Shown piece by piece: positions 9,091 through 17,714 of a DNA stretch of 64,000 bases. The position numbers and the translations under genes were made by a program. Where the stretch lies: positions 33,919-97,918 of the forward strand of contig JAAEPW010000261.1 of the NCBI GenBank assembly GCA_024232355.1. The letters run 5' to 3'. The notes beneath the pieces were generated by a model. It was not told the DNA's origin. It did not search any database and was given only the letters and a program-made list of their open reading frames with translations. Within the stretch, counting starts at the first letter, position 1. Each line of letters starts with the position of its first letter. This DNA comes from Chloroflexota bacterium (GTDB taxonomy: Bacteria; Chloroflexota; Anaerolineae; B4-G1).

Positions 9091-9119
9091 ATTATAGTGA
9101 TAAAGAGAGAATTTGTCAA
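9091..9119 (-). promoter_or_regulatory. Consensus promoter of lacI
   Basis: Read on the minus strand: TTGACA (9119-9114), 17-bp spacer, TATAAT (9096-9091). Both boxes match the sigma-70-type consensus exactly. Transcription should begin near 9084, inside the operator palindrome. Confidence 0.85.
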
Positions 9120-9147
9120 CAATCTGGTGGGAAAAAGCGGCAAAAGC

Positions 9148-9175
9148 TTGACAGACCGATTTTTTATGATATAAT
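9148..9175 (+). promoter_or_regulatory. Consensus promoter of the GntR-fusion gene
   Basis: TTGACA (9148-9153), 16-bp spacer, TATAAT (9170-9175). It diverges from the lacI promoter; the two -35 boxes are 28 bp apart. The -10 box is inside a long inverted repeat (9166-9193). Confidence 0.85.
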
Positions 9176-9193
9176 GTTATTACATTATATCAT
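9166..9193. promoter_or_regulatory. GntR-type operator over the -10 box
   Basis: ATGATATAATGT (9166-9177) and ACATTATATCAT (9182-9193) are perfect 12-bp arms with a TATT spacer. The palindrome covers the -10 box and start site of the gene for the GntR/binding-protein fusion, so that protein probably represses itself here. Confidence 0.75.
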
Positions 9194-9233
9194 TGTTCTG
9201 GCCAACCACACTCATCCCCAACGAGGCGCATCT

Positions 9234-10715
9234 ATGGCAAGCATCGATCGTGATTCCCCTATTCCCATATACCATCAACTCAAAACTTTGATTCGGGAAC
9301 AGATTGAGAGCGGCGTATGGAGACCGGGGGAACGAATTCCTACTGAACTAGAGCTGTGTCGGTCGTATAACATCAGCCGTTCCCCTGTGCGACAGGCACT
9401 TGGTGAACTGTCGTATGAGGGGTTACTCGTCCGTCGTCCGGCTCTGGGTACTTTTGTCAGGGATCGTACAGTCGCAGGCCCGGCACAGGATACGGTGATT
9501 CAGGTGATGAGTTCGGATCCCCGCTGGTCAACGGTGCTCGACCAAGTCTCTCACGTTTGGAATGCAAAGTACTCTCAAAAAATCACATTCCACGTTCAAG
9601 TAGTTGATCACAGCCAGTTCTACAACTTGTTAAGTTCAGATGTCGGTCGCGGGACTGCTCCCGATGTGGCATTAGTGGACACCGTGTGGGTGGCCGGGTT
9701 GGCGCAATCTGGCTTTCTCTATGCCTTGGAAGATCTGATTACCCGGCAGAATTATGACGAATTTGTAGGCGACTTGTACCCAGCTTTTGTCGAGGCCAGC
9801 TCCTTTGAAGGTAAATTGTATGGATGGCCGGCCAAAGCGGATGCGTCCCTACTTTGGTACCGTAAAGATTGGTTTACTCAGGAGGGGTTAGAGCCTCCAC
9901 AGGATTGGGACGATTTGCTGGATGTGTCTAGACATTTTCTCCAGTCCCAAGTGCGAGAGCGTTATGCGCTGGATCATCCGTTGGCCTTTCCCAGTGGGGT
10001 AGCCGGTGGTGAGGCGACGGTGTATAATTTGATGTCTTTTGTTTGGTCGGCCGGTGGAAAGATTTTTGACGCGGAGACAGTTGTGCTCGATAGTCCTGAC
10101 ACGCAGCGAGCTATTCAGTTTTTGCGAGAATTGGTAACAGGCCATCGTGCCAGCCCACTTAAAGTGGTGAATTATAAGGCAACCACGTCCCTCAAATTGT
10201 TTGCCAGTGGAAAGGTAGCTATGGCGCTTGGCGGCAGCTATGAGAGTGATCTTATCCGTAATGCAAGTAGTTGGAAAGGCGACGAACTTTTGCAGCGAGC
10301 TGGTTACGTGGCGCCACCGGCTGCGCCGGGAAAGTATTCGGTTTCGACGGTAGGGGGATCGAGCTATGTGATCCTGCGGCAATGCCAGAGCCCCGCACTG
10401 ATGATGGATATTCTCAAGGTTGCCACGGATGCAAACGTTGTCGGAGATATGTATCGTTCCATGTTGCAGGATTCGCCTTCCTTATCTTTTGGCAATCTTC
10501 TTAGGGCGGAAACTGATCCGTTATTGGCAAAGACCTCACGTATGGTTGCATCGGGGCGCGCACGTCCATCAATCCCTGAATATTTCAAGGTCTCTCGCCA
10601 ATTGCAGGCCATGTTTGAGGCAGTGATTTCTGATTCTGTGCCTGTGACAGAAATTGCACGACGTACGGCAGAGTTTGTCGGCGTGATTACGGGTCGTGAC
10701 CTGGATGGTCCTTGA
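9234..10715 (+). CDS. GntR DNA-binding domain fused to an extracellular solute-binding protein fold
   Basis: 493 aa. Residues 8-76 are a GntR winged helix (PIYHQLKTLIREQIESG, PTELELCRSYNISRSPVRQA, GTFVRD). From about residue 85 it is a family 1 sugar-binding protein: a VWNAKY-type first lobe, GTAPDVALVDTVWVAGLAQSG, KLYGWPAKADASLLWYRKDW, and a C-terminal lobe. No signal peptide or TM segment is seen, so it should be a cytoplasmic ligand-sensing regulator. The start is set at the ATG before ASIDRD because the GntR domain begins there; 60 upstream codons overlap the promoter and operator and are rejected. It may control the downstream importer and/or the agl genes. The ligand is unknown. Confidence 0.88.
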   Translation: MASIDRDSPIPIYHQLKTLIREQIESGVWRPGERIPTELELCRSYNISRSPVRQALGELSYEGLLVRRPALGTFVRDRTVAGPAQDTVIQVMSSDPRWSTVLDQVSHVWNAKYSQKITFHVQVVDHSQFYNLLSSDVGRGTAPDVALVDTVWVAGLAQSGFLYALEDLITRQNYDEFVGDLYPAFVEASSFEGKLYGWPAKADASLLWYRKDWFTQEGLEPPQDWDDLLDVSRHFLQSQVRERYALDHPLAFPSGVAGGEATVYNLMSFVWSAGGKIFDAETVVLDSPDTQRAIQFLRELVTGHRASPLKVVNYKATTSLKLFASGKVAMALGGSYESDLIRNASSWKGDELLQRAGYVAPPAAPGKYSVSTVGGSSYVILRQCQSPALMMDILKVATDANVVGDMYRSMLQDSPSLSFGNLLRAETDPLLAKTSRMVASGRARPSIPEYFKVSRQLQAMFEAVISDSVPVTEIARRTAEFVGVITGRDLDGP

Positions 10716-10945
10716 GAGGATACCGGGTACTTGGCGAATTGTTGAGGAAAACATCAAGCAAAAAGTGTAGACGCGAGTGTAAAGTAGAATACAATTTGGG
10801 TCTATGACCCTCACAAAATTGCTCGCAATAGAAGGAGAAATTTCATTGTAGAAAAGGAGGTGGTGTATAGTTTCTAGTTCGTTCCCATTTGTTGTTTGTT
10901 CTGTGTTAGTAAACCAATTTCAGTTAACTCAAAAGGAGAAGAAGA

Positions 10946-12973
10946 ATGCGTAAGCTTGCGTTTCTAAATTTGTTAGTTGTTTTGGTCATGGTGCTGACCG
11001 CCTGTGGCGGGGCAGAGGCTCCCCCTGCAGCCACCGAACCTCCCGCCCCTGAACCCACAGAGGATACGGGTGATGCTATTGTAGCTGATGATGCTACGCC
11101 GGTCCCCGTCCCAACTGCGGATCCAGCATCGGCCAATGAGGCGCCCATGCTACAAGAGATGGTGAGCGCTGGCGAGATACCGCCCCTGAGTGAGCGCCTG
11201 CCCAAGGACGTGCAGACCATCGCGGTGGTAGACTCAATTGGCCAGTATGGTGGAACCTGGTACAACGTCACATGGGGTGATGATCCTGGCAATATCAGGA
11301 TGGTCACGTACGATCCCCCCATCCGCTGGCGACCAGATTATTCCGGCTACGAGCCGGGCCTGGTCAAAGAATACGAATGGTCGGATGATGGTATGGAGGT
11401 CACCTGGCACTTTCGCGAGGGAGTCAAGTGGTCCGACGGCGCACCGTTCACCATGGATGATATGAAGTTCTGGTGGGAAGACTTGGCCACCAACGAAGAT
11501 GTTGGGTTTATCACTGTGCCGTGGTGGGGCTTTGATGCCAATGGCGACCGTATGGAAGTTTCCTTCCCGGATGATTATACTATGGTCTTCAAGTGGGGTA
11601 GCCCGCAATGGATCACCCCTTACATCGTGGCCCAGGGTTTCTGGGAATGGGAGCCGATGATGAGGCCCAAGCACTTTTTGGAGCAGTTCCATCCCACGTA
11701 CAACGACGGGGCCGACTCCGAATACGCTGACCTCGATACCAATAAGAACTGGTTCCAGACCCCCGGTTATCCCACCCTGTTTGCATGGTACCTCAAAGAG
11801 TACACACCTGGAGAGGACTTTCTTATGGAGCGTAATCCGTACTACTGGAAGGTAGATACCGAGGGCAACCAACTGCCCTACATTGACTACCTCGACATCA
11901 CCATTGTGTCGGATAAAGAAGTACGTGTGCTCGAGCTGTCACAGGGCAAATACAATGCCTCTTTCCGTGGCACCGATGATCCGAATGACATCCCATTCCT
12001 GATCGAACAGTCCGAAGCCGGCAACTATGAGGTCGGATATGGCTGGATGAACGGCGCCGGTGGCTGGCCATGCTGGTTGATCAACCAGGACTATGTGCCA
12101 GATGAGGAAATCCGCGACCTGCTCAGGAATGTATCGTTCCGCAAGGGACTCTCCGTCGCGATTAACCGTGAACGGCTGATAGATGTGGTCTGGGACGGCC
12201 TCGGAACGCCGCAGCAGGCCACCATCAGCCCACAATCATGGCACTTTGCCAGCCCGGAGGGCCAGGCGGTTTTGGAGGCATGGCAACAGGCTGATGCAGA
12301 GTATGATCCTGATCTGGCTATGGAGCGCTTTGACGAAGCCGGCTTTGTGGACGTGGACGGCGACGGCTGGCGCGATCTGCCCAGCGGAGCACCGTTCGAG
12401 CTGGTTGTTGACCTGACTGACTGGGGCGGAGAAGCGGTCACGACTGCTTCTGATGAACTGCTCGAGGGATTCTTTGAAGCGGTTGGTGTCAACACCATCC
12501 TGAACAATGTCATTGGTTCGCCCGAATCGGGAGTGAATGAGAAGGAAAGCACCTTTATGCTGCGCAACGCGCACGCCTCCGAGGTGGACCTCTGGACATA
12601 TCCAGACTGGGTCTTCCCCTTGCGGGGAGGCGGCGAAGGGTCACGCTCATGGCCAATGCAAGGCAAGTGGCGCCAAACTGGCGGCGCTGAGGGTTGGGAG
12701 CCGGAGGAAGGCAGCCCGGCTCAATTGCTGCAGGCACTCTACGACAAGGGTAAGGCCGCAGCCACTGAGGAAGAGCGACATGAGATCGTGTGGGAAGCCA
12801 TCCAGGTTCACATCGACTATGGCCCCTTCACGCTTGGCGCGGCTGGTGACCAGCCTATGCCGGTGGTGATCTCGAACAACTTCCACAACGTCCCACGATA
12901 CGGCGTTCTCGGCCCCTGGGCGCCAGGAAGCCCTGGCAACACTCACGCCGAACAATACTGGATCGAGGAGTAA
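10946..12973 (+). CDS. Family 5 (Opp/Dpp-type) solute-binding lipoprotein
   Basis: 675 aa. Signal peptide with lipobox LTAC (Cys20), then a Pro/Glu/Thr linker to about residue 60. The family 5 fold is shown by VTWHFREGVKWSDGAPFTMDDMKFWWED, PYYWKVDTEGNQLPYIDY and a long two-lobe body. AAAAGGAG lies before the ATG. It is first of a five-gene importer (binding protein, two permeases, two ATPases). The long form with a GQYGGTW opening resembles proteins of thermophiles and Chloroflexota that bind oligosaccharides as well as peptides. Given the sugar genes around, an oligosaccharide ligand is plausible but unproven. Confidence 0.92.
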   Translation: MRKLAFLNLLVVLVMVLTACGGAEAPPAATEPPAPEPTEDTGDAIVADDATPVPVPTADPASANEAPMLQEMVSAGEIPPLSERLPKDVQTIAVVDSIGQYGGTWYNVTWGDDPGNIRMVTYDPPIRWRPDYSGYEPGLVKEYEWSDDGMEVTWHFREGVKWSDGAPFTMDDMKFWWEDLATNEDVGFITVPWWGFDANGDRMEVSFPDDYTMVFKWGSPQWITPYIVAQGFWEWEPMMRPKHFLEQFHPTYNDGADSEYADLDTNKNWFQTPGYPTLFAWYLKEYTPGEDFLMERNPYYWKVDTEGNQLPYIDYLDITIVSDKEVRVLELSQGKYNASFRGTDDPNDIPFLIEQSEAGNYEVGYGWMNGAGGWPCWLINQDYVPDEEIRDLLRNVSFRKGLSVAINRERLIDVVWDGLGTPQQATISPQSWHFASPEGQAVLEAWQQADAEYDPDLAMERFDEAGFVDVDGDGWRDLPSGAPFELVVDLTDWGGEAVTTASDELLEGFFEAVGVNTILNNVIGSPESGVNEKESTFMLRNAHASEVDLWTYPDWVFPLRGGGEGSRSWPMQGKWRQTGGAEGWEPEEGSPAQLLQALYDKGKAAATEEERHEIVWEAIQVHIDYGPFTLGAAGDQPMPVVISNNFHNVPRYGVLGPWAPGSPGNTHAEQYWIEE

Positions 12974-12993
12974 TCTCCGAGCACCAAACTGTT

Positions 12994-13027
12994 ATATGTG
13001 GCGGGCGGAAGCTCGCCCGCCACATAT
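12994..13027 (+). other. Perfect 14-bp hairpin after the binding-protein gene
   Basis: ATATGTGGCGGGCG (12994-13007) pairs with CGCCCGCCACATAT (13014-13027) around a 6-nt loop, 20 bp after the stop. No U tract follows, so it is more likely an mRNA 3' stabiliser or partial terminator. It matches the position of the aglE-aglF hairpin. Confidence 0.75.
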
Positions 13028-13154
13028 TCTCAAGAGATAACGTGTTTAAAAGTGGGAAAGTTTTGGGTATAGGTAAATTGAAGCGGGGGCCCAAGCTCCT
13101 CGTTGCCCACTAGGATCACCACTTGCGTTTTTCAAGACCTAATAGGAGGTTGTT

Positions 13155-14141
13155 ATGCTTGCATACATCGTGCGGCGTCTTGGCTACGCCGTACTCATGC
13201 TCGTTTTGGTCTCCTTTGTCAGTTTCCTCATCATTGACCTCCCTCCGGGAGATTATCTGACCCAGAAAATGGCTGAACTGCAAGCCCAGGGTGACCGGAG
13301 CGCCGAATCGCGCATCGAGGAATACCGCGTCCGCTACGGGCTGGATAAACCCCTGCTCACGCGGTACGTGATCTGGATCACCAACTTTGTACAAGGGGAT
13401 TTCGGCGAGTCATTTGCACATGAAGTCCCGGTGAGGGAACTGATCGGCCAGCGCTTTGCTATGACGGCAATCTTTGCTGTAGCCAGTATAATTCTGGTCT
13501 GGCTCATCGCCGTTCCCATCGGGGTCTATTCGGCGGTCAATCAATACTCTTTTGGCGACCAGTTATTTACCTCACTTAGTTTCTTTGGCATAGGTACTCC
13601 TTCTTTCATGTTAGCCATGGTCGTGCTTTTCGTCGCGGTGGTCATTCTTGACTTGGATGTGATCGGCCTCTTTTCACGCGAATTCGAGGATGCGCCCTGG
13701 AGCCTGGCCAAAGTATGGGACCTGCTCAAGCACCTCTGGGTGCCAGCCCTCATCAGCGCTGTGACCGAGTCGGCTGGTATGATGCGTATCATGCGCGGCA
13801 ACATGTTGGAAACCTTGGGCCAGCCTTTCATCGAGGCGGCCCGCGCCAGGGGGCTTAGAAACACAACCGTCACCTGGAAGCACGCCGTACGCATCGCCAT
13901 CAACCCGTTGGTCGTTATGCTAGGGGGAGAACAACTGCCAAAGATCATCGGCGGGAATGCACTCATTGCCATTGTGCTCAACTTGCCCACGATTAGCCCG
14001 ATGTTTGTGGACGCGCTGCTGACCCAGGATAGCTATATGGCGGGTACCATACTGGTCTTTCTCACCCTGATTCTTTTGGTCGGGAATTTGCTGTCTGACT
14101 TGGTTTTGTCCTGGATAGACCCGCGTATCCGGCTCGATTAG
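13155..14141 (+). CDS. Opp/Dpp-type ABC permease, first subunit (DppB/OppB family)
   Basis: 328 aa. It opens with MLAYIVRRLGYAVLMLVLVS, typical of this family, has a periplasmic stretch ending in YGLDKPLLTRYVIWITNFVQGDFGESF, and ends in a six-TM permease core. The ATPase-contacting segment is TLGQPFIEAARARGLRNTTVTWKHAVR. AGGAGG lies before the ATG. It pairs with the next gene to form the channel for ligands delivered by the family 5 binding protein. Confidence 0.95.
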   Translation: MLAYIVRRLGYAVLMLVLVSFVSFLIIDLPPGDYLTQKMAELQAQGDRSAESRIEEYRVRYGLDKPLLTRYVIWITNFVQGDFGESFAHEVPVRELIGQRFAMTAIFAVASIILVWLIAVPIGVYSAVNQYSFGDQLFTSLSFFGIGTPSFMLAMVVLFVAVVILDLDVIGLFSREFEDAPWSLAKVWDLLKHLWVPALISAVTESAGMMRIMRGNMLETLGQPFIEAARARGLRNTTVTWKHAVRIAINPLVVMLGGEQLPKIIGGNALIAIVLNLPTISPMFVDALLTQDSYMAGTILVFLTLILLVGNLLSDLVLSWIDPRIRLD

Positions 14142-14202
14142 TGAGATCCAGTTACCCGTCGTCATTGGCTAGTGACTGACTACTGACTTGGGAGGTAAAA
14201 TT

Positions 14203-15339
14203 ATGACTAAAAATCAATCTTCTGCTCCCGTTGACTCCAAGCAGGAGCAAATAAGCCAGAGCTATTGGAGCCTGGTTTTGTGGAAGTTCAAAAAGAACCG
14301 AATGGCTGTTTATGCCAGCGTCCTTATCGCTGTCTTTTACATAGTCTGTGTGTTCTTTGCCGAATTCTTTGCCCCATATTCCAAGGGGCGCGAGTCAGAT
14401 TTGATAGAAGCGCGCCCGCAACAGATTCAATTCGTTGATCAAGAAGGTAAATTTCATCTGCGGCCTTTTGTGTATGGGCTGCAGGAAGAAATGAACATGG
14501 AAATACGCAAAAGGTTCTACTCGGTTGACACCTCGCAGCAATTTCCAATTCACTTTTTCGTCCATGGAGAGGAGTATAAACTGTTGGGACTGATTCCCAT
14601 GGATATCCACCTCTTTGGCGCCGATCCCGGCAACCCGGAGGCTTATGCGTTCCTACTCGGCACTGATAATCTGGGACGTGACTTATTCTCGCGCATTCTC
14701 TTCGGTGGGCGCGTCTCCCTGTTTATCGGTTTTGCCGCTGTGTTCGTCATGCTGTTCCTCGGGGTCACCTTGGGCGCTATGTCGGGTTACTATGGTGGGG
14801 CGGTGGATATGGTTATCCAGCGCACGTCCGAGTTTGTCCAGATTTTTCCCGACCTGCCCCTGTTCCTGGCCCTGGCTGCCGTCATCCCGCCCAACTGGTC
14901 TCCGACCAAGGTGTTCTTTGGGATCACGTTTCTTTGGGCTTTTATCAGATGGGGTCCAATTGCCCGGCAGATACGGGGGTTGGTGCTCTCTTTGCGTGAG
15001 CGCGAGTACGTGTTGGCCGCCCAGAGCTTTGGCGCCAGTGATCGGCGGATCATCGTTAATCACTTGATTCCCGGCACCATGAGCCACCTCATTGTCGTCT
15101 CTACGTTGGCCATTCCGGGCATCATTTTGTTCGAAACCGCCTTGAGTTTTCTCGGTCTCGGTCTGGTTCCACCCACGGTGAGCTGGGGCACCCTGCTGCA
15201 GGCGGTTAACGGTGTGCGCGCCATCCGTTTTACACCCTGGCTGCTGGCTGTGGTGCCGTTTGTCATCCTCGCCATCCTGGGCTTTAACATGGTGGGCGAT
15301 GGTCTACGCGACGCCATGGACCCCTATGGCGGCAAATAA
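14203..15339 (+). CDS. Opp/Dpp-type ABC permease, second subunit (DppC/OppC family)
   Basis: 378 aa. After an N-terminal cytoplasmic segment (SYWSLVLWKFKKNRMAVYAS) and TM1 there is a long extracytoplasmic loop of about 110 residues. The permease core follows, with HLFGADPGNPEAYAFLLGTDNLGRDLFSR and the docking segment SLREREYVLAAQSFGASDRR. The ATG at 14203 is chosen because GGAGG lies 7 bases upstream; the TTG at 14188 overlaps that site. The extended loop occurs in the long-loop DppC relatives of thermophiles and Chloroflexota. Confidence 0.94.
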   Translation: MTKNQSSAPVDSKQEQISQSYWSLVLWKFKKNRMAVYASVLIAVFYIVCVFFAEFFAPYSKGRESDLIEARPQQIQFVDQEGKFHLRPFVYGLQEEMNMEIRKRFYSVDTSQQFPIHFFVHGEEYKLLGLIPMDIHLFGADPGNPEAYAFLLGTDNLGRDLFSRILFGGRVSLFIGFAAVFVMLFLGVTLGAMSGYYGGAVDMVIQRTSEFVQIFPDLPLFLALAAVIPPNWSPTKVFFGITFLWAFIRWGPIARQIRGLVLSLREREYVLAAQSFGASDRRIIVNHLIPGTMSHLIVVSTLAIPGIILFETALSFLGLGLVPPTVSWGTLLQAVNGVRAIRFTPWLLAVVPFVILAILGFNMVGDGLRDAMDPYGGK

Positions 15340-15349
15340 CTAACGCGAA

Positions 15350-15392
15350 ACGTAAAAACTAAAGCGTGAAATTGCGTCATTACGTTTTACGT
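15350..15392 (+). other. Weak inverted repeat between permease and ATPase genes
   Basis: ACGTAAAA (15350-15357) and TTTTACGT (15385-15392) are perfect 8-bp arms around a 27-nt loop. Similar short foldbacks occur at other junctions of this window. Role unclear. Confidence 0.35.
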
Positions 15393-15409
15393 GAGAGGAG
15401 AATGATGTT

Positions 15410-16492
15410 ATGAATGATAATGCAACGCTCATAGAAGTGAACAATCTCAAGATTCAGTTCGACGTGCGTGATGGCATCGTCAAGGCCGTTGACGGAGCCT
15501 CCTTCAAGATCAACCGCGGCCAGACGCTGGGCATCATCGGCGAGAGCGGCTGCGGCAAGTCCATAACTGCCAAGGCCATTATGCAGATGGTGCCCAAGCC
15601 AGGAAAGATCGTGGATGGGGAAGTTATCTACCACCGGACACTCGATCAGAACGGTGCTAATCAAGTCGTCGACGAGGTGAATATCTCGGAACTGGATCCG
15701 GACGGAGACCAGATCCGCCAAATCCGCGGTGGGGAGATCGCCATGATCTTTCAGGAACCTATGAGTTCCCTCACACCAGTTTACAGTGCGGGTACTCTCA
15801 TCCGGGAAGCGCTCAACTTGCACCGGATGGTCCCCCGCACAGTTGGCGCCCAGATGACGAAAAACATCCAGGAAACCCGCCACGTGACCAAAGACGAGGC
15901 CCGGGAGATCGCCATTGATATGCTGCGCAAGGTGGGAATACCCCAACCGGAGCGGCGGGTGGATAGCTATCCGCACCAGTTGAGCGGCGGGCAGCGGCAG
16001 CGGGTCATGATCGCCATTGCACTCTCTTGTGAGCCGTCCATGCTGATTGCCGACGAGCCAACGACAGCCCTAGACGTGTCCATCGAGGCACAGATCCTGG
16101 ACCTCATGCGCGAGCTGCAAGAGACAGTTGATATGGCCATCATGTTCATCACCCACAACCTGGGTGTCGTCGCCGAAATGGCCGACGAGATATGCGTGAT
16201 GTATATGGGCAAAGTGGTGGAAAGAGCCAGTGCTATCGAGATATTCTACGAAGCTCAGCACCCATATGCGCGTGCCTTGCTCAAGTCTATTCCCCACGTG
16301 GGTAAAAAGAGCCAGGACAGGTTATACACCATCACGGGTATGGTGCCGGATCCGTTCAACCTGCCGCCGGGGTGCGTCTTCCATCCGCGCTGCCCGGACT
16401 ATATGCCGGGAAAATGCGACCGGATCATGCCATCGTGGACACAGGTGGGAGAGAACCACTGGGCCAGATGTCTGCTTTATGAGGAGGTGTGA
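15410..16492 (+). CDS. Opp/Dpp-type ABC ATPase, first subunit (OppD/DppD family)
   Basis: 360 aa. Walker A GESGCGKS (43-50), Q-loop IFQEPMSSL, signature LSGGQRQR, Walker [14 protein letters not shown]-loop ITHN. The C-terminal oligopeptide-transporter extension has the Cys-rich segment [18 protein letters not shown], a four-Cys motif that can hold an Fe-S cluster in this family. An extra segment after IVDGEV ([18 protein letters not shown]) lengthens the region before the Q-loop. GAGAGGAG precedes the ATG. It powers the importer with the next gene. Confidence 0.95.
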   Translation: MNDNATLIEVNNLKIQFDVRDGIVKAVDGASFKINRGQTLGIIGESGCGKSITAKAIMQMVPKPGKIVDGEVIYHRTLDQNGANQVVDEVNISELDPDGDQIRQIRGGEIAMIFQEPMSSLTPVYSAGTLIREALNLHRMVPRTVGAQMTKNIQETRHVTKDEAREIAIDMLRKVGIPQPERRVDSYPHQLSGGQRQRVMIAIALSCEPSMLIADEPTTALDVSIEAQILDLMRELQETVDMAIMFITHNLGVVAEMADEICVMYMGKVVERASAIEIFYEAQHPYARALLKSIPHVGKKSQDRLYTITGMVPDPFNLPPGCVFHPRCPDYMPGKCDRIMPSWTQVGENHWARCLLYEEV

Positions 16493-16494
16493 AC

Positions 16495-17538
16495 ATGGCA
16501 GAACGTGTACAGACCCGTGACGACATTCTGTTGGACGTCAAGGGCTTGAAAAAATATTTTCCCATTCAAAAGGGATTGATGCGCAAGGTCGTCGGGAATG
16601 TCAAGGCGGTGGACAACATCAGTTTCTATGTCCGCGAGGGTGAGACGCTGGGACTGGTAGGTGAGAGTGGCTGTGGCAAGACTACGGCGAGTCGCACCAT
16701 CATCCGCCTGTATGAACCTACCGCCGGGGACATGCTCTTCAAGACGAGCAAGTTCTCGTCCGACGGCAAGCCCGAGATGGTGAACTTGCTGGAACTGGAC
16801 AAAGAGCAGATGAAGTTGATCCGGCAGGACATTTCCATGATCTTTCAGGATCCGATTGGCTCTCTGAATCCCCGTATGACGGTGTTTGATATTATCGCCG
16901 AGCCGATGGTGATCCACAACCGGGGCACAGGCCCAGAGGCTGAGGATACCGTCACCCGGCTGTTGGAGCGCGTGGGGTTGCGCCCGGAACACATGCGCCG
17001 TTACCCGCACGAGTTCTCGGGCGGCCAGCGGCAGCGCATTGGCATCGCCCGTGCCCTGTCTCTGGGGCCGCGCCTGGTCTTTTGCGATGAGCCTGTCTCC
17101 GCCCTGGATGTCTCCATTCAGGCGCAGACGCTGAACTTGCTGCAGGACTTGCAGGCGGACCTCGACTTGTCCTATGTCTTTGTCGCTCACGACCTGAGCG
17201 TGGTACAACACATTTCCGACCGCGTGGCGGTGATGTACGTGGGCAAGATCGCAGAGATGGCTGGCTCGGACACATTGTACAACAATCCGCTGCATCCCTA
17301 CACCGAGGCGTTGATGTCGTCTGTACCCAAGCCTGACCCCAAGTACGAGTCGGAGCGGATCATTATGAAAGGCGACGTGGCTGACCCGTCCAATCCGCCG
17401 CCAGGGTGCTACTTTCACCCCCGGTGCCGGTATGCCAAGGATATCTGTAGCCAGGAGGAACCCGAGTTCCGGGAACTCAAACCGGATCACTTTGCGTCCT
17501 GCCACCGCGCCGAGGAGTTGCAACTGAAAGGCGTGTAG
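16495..17538 (+). CDS. Opp/Dpp-type ABC ATPase, second subunit (OppF/DppF family)
   Basis: 347 aa. It opens with [16 protein letters not shown], usual for OppF/DppF, followed by Walker [10 protein letters not shown]-loop [12 protein letters not shown], signature [14 protein letters not shown], Walker [13 protein letters not shown], and the C-terminal [17 protein letters not shown] motif. The start ATG lies 7 bases after GAGGAGG, 2 bases past the preceding stop; the GTG at 16489 overlaps that stop and is rejected. It completes the five-gene importer. Confidence 0.95.
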   Translation: MAERVQTRDDILLDVKGLKKYFPIQKGLMRKVVGNVKAVDNISFYVREGETLGLVGESGCGKTTASRTIIRLYEPTAGDMLFKTSKFSSDGKPEMVNLLELDKEQMKLIRQDISMIFQDPIGSLNPRMTVFDIIAEPMVIHNRGTGPEAEDTVTRLLERVGLRPEHMRRYPHEFSGGQRQRIGIARALSLGPRLVFCDEPVSALDVSIQAQTLNLLQDLQADLDLSYVFVAHDLSVVQHISDRVAVMYVGKIAEMAGSDTLYNNPLHPYTEALMSSVPKPDPKYESERIIMKGDVADPSNPPPGCYFHPRCRYAKDICSQEEPEFRELKPDHFASCHRAEELQLKGV

Positions 17539-17592
17539 GCGCACTCGTCAATCTCTATGGCCAATGATAGGTTTCGGGCGTGCATACGAGTT

Positions 17593-17650
17593 GTAGTAGC
17601 GACTTTAGTCGGTTTTCCTTTTTGTTGCGGACGGCTAAAGTCGTTGCTAC
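17593..17650. repeat. Foldback intergenic element, GTAG...CTAC ends
   Basis: GTAGTAGCGACTTTAGTCG (17593-17611) and CGGCTAAAGTCGTTGCTAC (17632-17650) are imperfect inverted arms around a pyrimidine-rich loop. It lies between the importer operon and the next gene and may act as a terminator. Its ends match the GTAG/CTAC pattern of the other elements. Confidence 0.65.
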
Positions 17651-17714
17651 GGAAACCATTGATTCCGAGAAATGATGATCTTGAGACACGGTGTTTTCGA
17701 GAGGAATAGTGATT

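Noticed and set aside
9054..9233. N-terminal extension of the GntR fusion from the start at 9054
   Set aside because: The extra 60 codons cover the promoters and operators, and the GntR domain starts at the ATG at 9234.
16477..17544. 355-codon open frame on the minus strand over the OppF-type gene
   Set aside because: It lies fully opposite a gene with all ABC ATPase motifs, and its translation is His/Arg/Gln-rich with no family features.
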